Positions 34,816-45,176 of a stretch of DNA of 64,000 nucleotides are shown here, one piece after another. The DNA is from Ascidia mentula (Eukaryota; Chordata; Ascidiacea; Phlebobranchia; Ascidiidae): contig OX387200.1 in assembly GCA_947561715.1 (NCBI GenBank), forward strand, positions 8,434,501 to 8,498,500, in the 5' to 3' direction. Every line of letters begins with the position of its first letter. The stretch's first letter is position 1. Both the position numbers and the translations under genes were made by a program. The notes below the pieces were generated by a model. It was not told the DNA's origin. It was given only the letters and a program-made list of their open reading frames with translations, and searched no databases.

Positions 34816-37800
34816 TCAATCTCCTCCACAATCTCCTCCACCGCCGCCTCCACCACAATCGCCGCCTCCACCTCCACCACCACCTCCACCTCCTCCGCAA
34901 TCACCGCCTCCACTAGAGTAACCTCCTCCTGAGTAACCACCTCCCGAGTAACCTCCTCCTGAGTAACCTCCTCCGCCTCCGGAAAAATCCACTGCTGTCG
35001 ATGAATAATCGCCAGCATGTCGTGAATAGACTCCCCTTCCCCAAAATTTATCTTCTTTGTTTTTTTTGTTGCTGGCCACCGGCGCGCTTGCAACAACGCT
35101 GGTTGTGTTTTGGTAGCCGTAGTTTGTGCTTCCACGTGGTGGCGGCACATACTGGAAATTGGCCAATGCGCAAGAGTTACACATCGAGGAACAAAATTTT
35201 AACAAAAACGCATTAGGATGTCTCGAAAAAATTACTTACCGGCCCTGGATGGGCTTTGGATCTTCTGTAACACCAGTAAATTCCACCCAACATTAAGAAT
35301 AGAAACACAATCGAACATACAACAGCAACTATTGTTCTGACTAGGGTGGGATCGTTAACTACGAATACAAAAGAGCTTATCACACAAAAGGGCCACCAGA
35401 CCCCACTCCTATTACTATAAAATGATGCTACTTGGACTAAATAAAAAAAGCTCTAATTTTCTACGGATAGCTTTTGACAGGTCAATTCACGTAAAAGAAA
35501 TACATTACCCACCAGTGTTTACAGGTTTTGGCGTGAAAAAGCTGATAGCGTAACATTGTTGGAGGGTATCCAACTTGATAGGTGGACTTCCTATTTCCGT
35601 AAGGTCGGGAACCTCTGGTGTGCACGGTAGAGGGCTGGTTCTGAAAAGCAAACAGCACCCAAGATTGAAGTATTGTTTATTGAATACCAGACCAATTTGA
35701 TGCAAATTCAGTTAAAGTGTTGTAAATAATGTCCCGGGACAAAAAACATGCGGCTTCAATGCAACTGGAACAAACAAGATTAGATACTAAATTTACATGC
35801 ATACAAGCTTTACCTAGTAAATGTATACCGGTTCAGACACGGATTGTAATCGCTGTTGTAGGTAAAACACGGTCGGGTACATGTGCCAGATTGTCTTTCG
35901 CCACAAATGCTATACTAAAACAAACACAGTATTTCCATGTAAGTTTAATTAACATGATAATAATGCTAAGTTTGCTGACTTGGAAAAACTATTTTAGTAG
36001 ATTTTTAATCATACACAAAGGTAGGAAACATGTTTACAGCATTTTAGCAAAACATTAAAACTCACTTGGCTGCTGTAGTAAGATTTGCATAAGTTTACAA
36101 AGGCATTCGAACATTCACCACGCGTCAATTGCATCATGATAAGGTAGGCGTTCGTTCCATGGACGGGTTTTAGTTCAAAGTTATAGCAATTCCCCTTTAC
36201 TGTGTTTCCGACGTAGCTCTTTTGGCCATCACGGACCTGAATCATAATCAACAAGCAAATGTTTAGGGTTGCTGGCAAATCGTTAATGAAGCACAATATT
36301 GTAAAAATGTATTGCCCTGTCACATTTCTGTGGTGTACCTTGCTTTCGACCAACGAAAACGTACGAATATTTCATGTGTCTATGACTTTTGGTGCCATTT
36401 TTATGTGTAAATAATGTAATTGTTTTAGTTGCATAAAACAGTATTGGAATATGAACTGAAACATATGTCATAACCTTATTTAAACCTTACAGTCCAAATT
36501 ACTTTTGACGCTTTACCTCATAGGTTTCGTAAACGCGAGCACTCTCTATATCAGAACATTTCTGTTGTTGTAAGATACCGTCCCGTATTAGCGCAGCGGC
36601 TAATAAAGGTTCCCATTCAACTAAGTGTTTACCAAAAGCACGGCTTGGATTGGAAATTAAACCTGGTGCAGAAATCACCCAACCGCCGTTATCGATCAAC
36701 ACGCATCTGTATGATAAGTAAAACGTTAATTTTCATCCTTCAATATTAACATTCACAGCAAATATTTTTGACAGTTTTAATTAGTTGGTCATATTGAAAC
36801 GTATAATATATCTGACCACCACTGCAGTTATAAATTCCTGGAAACAAATTAAAAGTTCTACCTGTATTGACTGCTTTGATTGCAAGTTGGATAGAGATCG
36901 ACGATCAACTTATGAAAGTGTGACATCACAATATCTGTTCCCATTGCACCGAAAGTTTTGTCATTCAAAGGGTCGTGGACTCCACCGGACCTGTATACGA
37001 ATCACGTGTGTTGTGAGAGAATCACTTTGTTACAAGAAAATTAAGGCTCAAAGAATATTGTGTATGTCATGTTATCGTATCTTAAGCAAAATAATAATGA
37101 TTGACAGGTTAAAAGAAGAACTTTTTTAAAGCTATAGTTTTCTGAAAGGATTGCAGATGATCCATACTTTCCGTCAAAAAGTGCTTTGGTGAGTGTGACG
37201 ACGCCTATTCCGCTTGCTGCGTCATGGTACGGTGGAGTGATAACATATTTGCCACGGTTCGCTTGTGCAAGTTCATACCTTTAAATAGAAATGATGTGCA
37301 TACAAGTCGAATAAAGTTTGGAGCAACAGTTAAAAGCCATGGCAGCTAAAAAGTGAAGGTTTGCGAGCGAACGTGTTGTTGAAATTACAACATAAATAAC
37401 CTTGTGTCAAAACCTTGTGTTATTTTAGGGATTAAATGTTGTTCTTTAATACAGACTCAAACGGTATATCAGCCATAAATAATATTTGCCATCGGTACCC
37501 TACCACGATCTTGTTAAAGGATCAAAGTTGCTTGGCATTTGAGTCCCTGGATATATTCGGAACATTCCTTCCTTGGTCGCTACGTAACGCCAAAAGATTT
37601 CTTTGTTGAGTTCATCTCTTTCTGCATCCACCCAAAGTTGGTTTGCTTTGTAAGTCGCTACTATAACATCTTTAACGTTTGCCTGCAATAAAAAAAATCA
37701 GTCGGAATTGTGCAGAATTTAAAAAAGGCGTTTTTTATGACCTAAAAAGTTTAAAAATATTCATTAAAATTTCTAAAATATGTTTATTGCACATATACAA

Positions 37801-40800
37801 GAACTCCAGGAATGCAAAAGCAAAAAAAAGGATTTCGCGTGTATAAAACCCATTGAATGAGAGATGACAGCAACAAGGGATATCAAATGACAAAATGTTA
37901 GTCCCATAAGCTTAAAAATATGTTTTTCAGAGGTTGTTTAAAGTTAATGACTTCAAAAACAAAAAAATTATGTGATCGCCTAAAACATGATTTTCCATGT
38001 CCTTTTCATCGGTCACCATGACGCAAAAGTAATGTGATAGTTGTGCTTGTCATAAACATCGAATCGATGTGACAAAATACATAACTTAAAACTGTTAAAA
38101 AAAGCTTATTCATGTTTAACATCTTTGGCATTACCTTTAAGTTTGCCTTGTTTGTAGACACTCCCTCTATGTATTTGGAGAGTGTTTTCACGTAGCCAAT
38201 GGAGTTATTCTGGACCAAATAAAGCTCAGAATCTTGAAACGATCTTGCAGCCAATGCGACAGCGCTTTTACCTGAAGCAAAAAAAAAATATTTATTTTTT
38301 ATTGCACTGGTGTGTGGGTTTATATCGTCCAGAGCAAAACAAAAGCTCCTGGCAGATCGATTGTTGCCCAGAATTGATTGAATAAAACCGTTACCTTTGG
38401 CGCAGAAGTTTTCTACGTGACGACATGGTGTCGCTGGTTGTATCAGATCAAATCTGTGATAAAGAAAGGTTCCAGGCCGAAGTGAACCCTGTGGGGTAAG
38501 AACGGTTTGCGCGTCTTCCATTGCCAGCACAAGACACAGTGAAAACTTTGTTCCTGGTATCTGAAAGAGATTTTCATAAAAGGGTTGGATTAAACTGCTA
38601 AAACGTTTTTATTCTCCATCGGGGAAAAAACTGGCCTTTGCGCCGTTGATAAATTGGCCGTTCACGTTAATATCTTAGAAAGTCTCCGTTGATTGAAAAA
38701 TCTTTTTGTCCCTTGCTTATTCACATTCAGGTTTTCCCCTTGTCTTAATCTTACCTGTTTCCAAAGATACGTGGATCGCACTGGGACTTGTCTATTAGGA
38801 TACATTGTGCTGTCTCCCCCAGGCAAAACCCGTGTTGACTGGAATGTTTTTTCTCCGGAATCACCCCTGTACTCCACAAAAAGCATAAATATGCAAAATA
38901 ACAATTCTTTTGTGTCATATTTGTATGTTTTTCATTTCTGCGATGTAGAAAATAATTTTAATAACCCTAAGTCGTCTGTTTAAGTTTTTTTTTGATATAT
39001 ATATTTCGCCTGTGTTTGCAGGCATGGCATCATCAGTATCGCTGATTCAAATAGATTATTTTCGGCTAACCAGTTACTAAGTTTCCGTTAGTCACAGAGA
39101 CAACAGGCGATTCAAAGAAAATAAACTTTCATTTCTGCGATGCAGGTCTAAAAATTGTATTTGTTTCACTGATTTACCTTTTCATGGACTCGAACACTGA
39201 CAAAAATTCTGCATCCCGTTCGAACGCGGTCACTTTAACGAACAGCGGGTCATGGTCGGTAACATAAGGAAAGTTGGGGTGGTTTATTACCAGGCCTAAC
39301 ACCGAAAACATGGCGAGTATTTGCATTGTTACAACTCACAACATCTTTATCAATTCACGATATTATGATGTAGGATTACCTTCGTTATTTATGACAAACG
39401 AGTATGACATTTCAGTAGGTCTGAAGTAACTCGATTCCGCGAGTAGTTCTTCCATGGTTATGTCAACTGCCGTGACTCCAACCAACTTTCCTTTCACGTA
39501 GACTGGTAAACTGGCAGTCATCAATAGACCTAATAGGTTCCTTTCTTATATTCTTGTTTTGGTTTATGGGTATATTTACTCTTTTTAGAGACAAATTTAG
39601 GGTCAAAGTTTGTTAAGTTGTATGATAAGATCGATAAATGTCCATACCAAGGCCCCAGCCGTCCATATACGGAACTGTCCAAATGGGGTCTATCAGCTGA
39701 TCAGCTCGAATTGAAAAGAAATTGTAGTATGAAGCCATCTCGTTTCGAAGATTTGAAGGTTCGGTAACAGCTATATATATTCCATCCTGCCCCGATATTT
39801 AATAACATATTATGTGAGTAACAGACCTTGTCCTTCTTGCATAGAAGAACCTGTCCCTATGCGCTAGAATAAATGACAATTAAAGCAAATGCAATAATGC
39901 TGTGCAAACAGGACAAAATCTAAACTCATGCTCGTCTCATAACATGAGAAACTCCTTACCATTTACTGAGCCAATTTACATACCTTTACATCAGTGCCAA
40001 CTTCTACATGAGTGGATTGAGCCATCTGTCGCAGAATACTACCATCTAAAGGAGTAAAGCGATTTAGTGTTCATCCTTTGTTAAGGATTTTTAGAATAAC
40101 TAAAAAACGCTTTGCTCCATCGCACTTGCAAACATGCTTTTCTGGGCACATTACTTGGTATTTTACTCTCAAAGAAACGCACCAGAAAAGCAAATCTAAT
40201 GAAAATTAAAAAAAAAATTGGTATGTAGTTACCTGCATCGGGACCCAGGCCGTATGTCATGATTACCACAGAGTTTTCCAGCGCTGCATTGTGAATGTTA
40301 ATAGTTTTGAGAATCATGTTATCGGGGTCTGAAGGTTTTCCGTCCGACATAAACAGAATTGCTCGATCAACTGAAATTGGTAAATTGTAAATCACATACA
40401 GAAATGAAGCGGGAGGTATTTGCAAACGCTAGTGTATTTACAACACAAAGTCAGTCTTCTCAAAGAGTGTCAAACAAAAGAAATACTCAGAAGCTAAAGT
40501 TTTGTAATTGTTTTATTTTCCTTGGCTTTAACATGCATACTTCCAAAAAACACGAGATTAGCTAAATAAAAAATATTGTCAACGGAAAAATTAATGGTTA
40601 TGTTCGCAAGTAAAGAGCAAATTTCTTGCAACTGTAACCAATGCTATGTATTATGTGACGCTATACATTGTAAAGATCGTGCCAAATGTTCTATAGCGTG
40701 TATTTGTCAAAAAAGTCCCGGTTGCTTAGGTTTACATACCAACGGTGGAGTTGTTGACGTTGCTGAAGAAAGCAAAGGAGGTGTTCAGCGGTCGAACAAA

Positions 40801-42837
40801 CTCAGTCCCCCCTGGAAGTTACATATAGATTTTCTCATTACCGTCAGAAACATGTCAGACAACAGACCTACCGAATGCTTTAATACCACTGATGTATCTG
40901 TTTACACTGTTCTTGTTTTGAGGTGTGGCTCGTGCGAACATTTTGCTGAAACAATCCCCGTTCGGAATGCGCCGATGAGAGTAAACCTCAACTGTGTGAG
41001 AAAATGCGACGATGGCAAACTGTTGAAGAGAAAACTGGATGAGAAAGAAGGTTTAAATGACGACAAATATTTAATTAAAACTTAGTTTTAACTCTTTTGG
41101 TACTGAACCAGCAAAACGCGGTAGCTAAATTTAGAGCATCACCGACATGTCACAGTTTACAAAATACTAATTTAAGGCTAAAAAATTAACCATGAAAGTA
41201 AGCTTGGTAAGTAAAAAACAAACAGAATATCTACCTCGTCGTAAGGATTGAGTGTATCTACTACTGTTGTTGCAGCTTGGCGAGCCAACTGCATGTAGGA
41301 AACTCCATTGTTATCCAATCCGTTCATGGAACCACTCTTGTCGATTACAACTACAATTTGTTTGGGTTTCGGAACGTTAGTTTGAACGTACCATGTTCTG
41401 AAAAATGTTTGAAATTGGGTATGACACCGAAAAATGACGACTAACCGTGATCATAACATGTACTTTTCAAGTAATGCCTTCGTCACGGTTTGTAATTTTA
41501 GAAACTTTTTGAACGAATCTTACTTCTCAATTGTTCAATTGTTGTTTTGCGGCAAAGTGAAATACCAGCACCATATGCCAAACATCCAAAAAATAGTTTT
41601 TAAAAAGATACGGCGATGGTTAGTTTTTCCTTAAGTTTTTAAATGCACGAATTTCCGAGGATGGTTTATATACTTAACTTAGACCAATTTTTATCACAGC
41701 TGCAGCAAAGGTCCCATAGGGGAGATATTTTGCTCATTTAGGAAAGCGGGAATTGAAAGCAAATTTAAGTTTAGGAAAGATTAGAACACGAAAAACACAA
41801 GAACCTACTACCTAAATCTGTTGTCGTACGATCCACAGTCTTTCGCCTTGGTGGCTGGGAACCGAGTGGTGACACCTTGTTCGCTGCCGAAGTATTGCCA
41901 CTTTAGCGACGGCACACTTCGCAAATTATCAACACAAGCATCTCTGAACGCGTTCTGGAGACGAACCGCATTTGATTGCGCGCTGGATGAAACCAACTCA
42001 CAAACTTTTGATGTAGATACCTGAAAATCATTTAGATTTTTTGAACTAGTGAGCGTGGTAACAACCTTGTTTCAAAGAGCCTATAAAACTTCATTGAAGT
42101 GCAAAAGATGACGAACAAGTTACTTTACCGGCTGTTTAAAACGCGTGTCGTATTTCAGTTCGACCGATGACTGATGACAACATTGTTGTGTGCTTGGGTT
42201 TGTTCCGGAATAGGATGAAACGACTGCATCGCGCAAGTGTTTTACTGCTTGCGCACGTGATTGAAACTTGTTGCTGAAGGAACTCGCAAGCTGCAAATGG
42301 CAAGGCTTTCATATACATGTGGTTATTTCTGCCGCTTCTGGCGGAAAGGTCTTTTATAACGTCACGCACAAGGATTGCGATGCGGAAGCACGATGTATGA
42401 CAAACTAGCGACTATCTAATTAACATGGCTACCAATTGTAACATACCGCGTCATTTCAATGATACATGTATATTGTAATAGTCTAAATTTGTTGTACCCC
42501 TTTGTTGTATGTAAGTTTAATTATCATTCTATTATTGTTAAAACAGATATATCAATACACATACAGCATTAAGCAATGTATTTCCGCGCAGTGTTTGTCT
42601 GTTGTAAGTTAAGCCGTCCAGATGACTCTGTGAACACAACATTGGGAAGTTAACAACTATACTGTAACTACATATAAGCGTCCTGACCTGCATCTCGCTG
42701 TACTTAAGAGATATCTCAGTTAGTTTCTTCACTTTATTGGCCAACAAATCAGGATCTAATGCAGATATTTTCTTAATATGCAGCACAACGACTCCAAAAA
42801 GAAGCAAACTATTCACCACAGCTCTTACATTCAACAT
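34816..42837 (-). CDS. VWFA and Cache domain membrane protein, paralogue D, Gly-rich tail
   Basis: Exons (minus): 42837-42688, 42627-42565, 42290-42129, 42020-41812, 41397-41235, 41019-40872, 40811-40740, 40370-40233, 40045-39984, 39786-39648, 39529-39380, 39295-39178, 38866-38755, 38560-38395, 38271-38135, 37682-37504, 37278-37168, 36990-36862, 36706-36517, 36236-36066, 35914-35814, 35640-35513, 35358-35240, 35151-34816; 1150 residues, the longest of the five. I start at MLNVRAVV, which gives a good signal peptide; an in-frame Met 19 codons upstream is less likely. The MIDAS is DKSGS at 214-218. Cache motifs are WTVPYMDGWGLG, AVDITMEELL and IFWRYVATKEG. The transmembrane helix is near 1007-1030. 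The last exon encodes not a Pro-rich tail but GGGYSGGGYS repeats, then Gly runs with GGDCGG. D is closest to E in exons 11 and 18 and lies head-to-head with it. Confidence 0.89.
38997..39035 (-). repeat. Hammerhead-like core relic in gene D intron
   Basis: Minus strand: CTGATGA, then T, then a hairpin GCCTG...CAGGC, then GAAATATATA. The same arrangement, with GCC...GGC and GAAATATAT, recurs at 43200-43230. There is an extra base before stem II and I find no stem I or cleavage triplet, so it is at best a relic of a ribozyme-bearing repeat. Confidence 0.35.
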
Positions 42838-43705
42838 TTTGTTTAAAAAGCTGCGAAAGGAATAAAGTCCAATAGTCAACCGATAGAACGACACTTACTA
42901 TAGTAAACTTAAGCTATAACTGACACAACACAGACCTAAACGCTGTTATTTAATTTGAATCCAATTGCGTCAACATGACTTAGCAGCATGACGTAACAGC
43001 AGCAACAGCACGAGCCACAAAACGTGAAAGTTATTCGTACTTTTCCATTTCGCCCTCAGGCTATATATTGAAATATTACATACGCAGTACACGCCAATCC
43101 GGGATGAACAAATTTATGCTCGATTTTTATATTGTAGATAAGCTTAATAATGTATTAAAATCCAAACACAGCGATCTTCAAACAGCTCAGATCGATTTAT
43201 TTAGAGAAAAATATATTTCGCCTAAAACGGCATCATCAGTTTCTCCATTTACCAAAACTGCCAAAAAGGAAAAACAGAAAGAAAAAAGTCAAGAATCTAA
43301 CGCAAAAAGGTTACGCAAGCTAAAAATAAATAAAAATTAATAAAAACTATAAAAATATTCAGGTTTCAAGCATTAACTAAAAAATAATAAAAGTATGAAT
43401 TAACTGCATGTGGTCAGACCTGTCTGTACTACTTTGCTTTCAAAAAACCACTGGCGCTGACACCGAGTGAGCACACAAACATACAGAAGCAACTGAATGT
43501 AAAAACAGAACAAAAGTGGAAGGGGAATGGACGTCACGAACTGCAGACAGGTAGGCCTGTGGGCGAACAGGTGTGACCGATAAGACTCGGTGAATGATAA
43601 GACGATAAAAACAGGTTAACAACACAGGAAAAGTCATCAACCCGTTACAGCGAAAACAAGCGCAAACAAAAACATAGTCCTACGGGCGGGGAATAGCAAA
43701 ACAAA
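42838..43705. other. Divergent D/E intergenic region, left part
   Basis: Upstream of D. An open frame at 43068-43340 has no recognisable domain and low complexity (Lys-rich). It overlaps the hammerhead-like relic at 43200-43230 and is probably repeat-derived. No other feature seen. Confidence 0.3.
43200..43230 (-). repeat. Hammerhead-like core relic 3' of the GIY-YIG ORF
   Basis: Minus strand: CTGATGA, T, GCC, loop GTTTTA, GGC, GAAATATAT. It shares ACTGATGATGCC and GGCGAAATATAT with the relic at 38997. It lies about 480 bp downstream of the GIY-YIG ORF on the same strand, where Penelope-like elements often carry hammerhead motifs. Incomplete: no stem I or cleavage site identified. Confidence 0.4.
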
Positions 43706-44230
43706 CTATTTGCATGATGGTGTTACCATGGTTTGCACATTTATTTGTGCCCGTATTCTGTGCAACCATAAGTCCTCATATAGATCCAAACTCCCTGCAG
43801 GTGGTTTTTGCACGAACGTCACGTCATAGCAACTTGGCAATATGGGTCTTTGCTGGAATGTCTCGCTATGCTTCTTCAGGTAGTGGTTACCCAGCGCCGT
43901 AGCATCGCTATCTAGCGAGCACTCGAAGTGGTACCAAGTAGACCTGTGAGCATTCCAGCGAGTGGAGAACTTGTTTTTCGTCTGCCCAACATACTGGGCT
44001 CCGCAGGTTTTGCACGAGGCCACATATATCCCATAGTCGCGACATGTTAGTCGCTGACGCAACATTATTCTGCCTTTGGGGGTACACAGGAAGGTAGTTG
44101 TGGGCACCATGGGCTCGTGGTTACCATGGTGCCCGCACAGCGCACAGTGGCCGCAAGGGGCCGATTGGCCAGTGTCCCGAGGCTCGGTGTGATGGGCAAG
44201 CTGCTTGTAGTGGCATAGTTTGTTAAACAT
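43706..44230 (-). mobile_element. Retroelement fragment with GIY-YIG endonuclease domain (Penelope-like)
   Basis: A 174-codon open frame on the minus strand. It has a Cys/His cluster, CGHCALCGHHGNH, followed by the GIY-YIG signature: YGIYVASCKTCGAQYVGQT, then FSTRWNAHR with the conserved Arg. This pairing of a zinc-binding motif and a GIY-YIG nuclease is typical of the C-terminal part of Penelope-like retroelements, where the nuclease nicks target DNA. No reverse transcriptase is visible upstream (above 44230), so the copy is 5'-truncated. It separates the divergent genes D and E. Confidence 0.7.
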
Positions 44231-44260
44231 CGTTGGTCCTTTGAAGATCGCTGTGTTTGG

Positions 44261-44354
44261 ATTTTAATACATTATTATTGATACGGTGTGCGATCGACAG
44301 CCTGCCAGGGGCCTTTGGTTTTTTTGGATCCAGATTTGATTTACTAATCACATT
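44261..44354 (+). repeat. Dispersed repeat, copy 2
   Basis: Matches 9380-9471 in gene A (TTGATACGGTGTG, GATCGACAGC, TGCCAGGGGCCTTTGG, AATCACATTG). It lies just upstream of the minus-strand GIY-YIG ORF and is probably part of the same element or its insertion target. Confidence 0.6.
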
Positions 44355-45176
44355 GGGTAGATAAGCTTATTTTGAAATGACCGAGGAAAATTTATGTTAC
44401 AATTACGATGGGTCATTCTACGTTATTCGAGTTACTGTTGATTTACTGCAAAACACTGTACATTTGATCAACTGCTCGGACACTGTGTGCAATTGTTTGA
44501 GAATAACGATACGGATACGTTGTTAATTGGTTGAAATTGAAGTTCCTTTCCTAATTATTTTTCACGCATGACCAGAATGCATAAAACAAGAAAAATCTAT
44601 TTGTGTGCAAGTTTCTGTCATTGTTTCTCCAAGTAACTTTCGAGTGTCGACGCAAATGATGGTGCCAAGTGTATTTCATCCAAACGCGATTAACTGTACG
44701 ATTTGTTATTTCATGGGTATTATATATTTCACGTAAGTTTGGTTCAATGTTGTTTGGGTGTGACCAACGTAACAAGATACCATTACATCGCGCTGTAAAG
44801 GTAACCTTCGAAACGCAATTATTAAAGTTTGTCAACCTTTTTTGGGCAATATAACCATTATGTTTTATGGATTCTTGATACTTTAGCCTTTTATGTTAGA
44901 AGTTAACAATTTTATTTAATTATTACAGATCGAATTGTTGCAGCGAAATATTAAACTTCAAAATCAAAAGTTTAACACCACTGTCCTAAATATGCAACAT
45001 GTAGTTGATTACCGAGAGTGCCTTACGTCAAACCGAAAAATACAACTTTCGATGAACGTGCAGGATATTACGTCATACCACAAGCCGAATTCCACTTGCC
45101 GATTGTCAGTGCAACATATTTTTATTTGGAAGACTCAGTAGGCCTGATTGGTCGACTGGATTGTTGTTTTTTTACA
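44355..45176. other. Upstream region of gene E
   Basis: No exon or recognisable repeat. It presumably includes the gene E promoter. Confidence 0.3.

Noticed and set aside
34625..34921. A plus-strand open frame with long poly-Pro (PPQSPP, PPPP)
   Set aside because: It is the antisense of the Gly-rich last exon of gene D, which is in frame with the rest of D and has the proper acceptor.
40576..41085. A 169-codon plus-strand open frame with many Cys
   Set aside because: It overlaps, antisense, exons 6 and 7 of gene D (41019-40872 and 40811-40740), which match the paralogues. No domain is recognisable in the plus frame.
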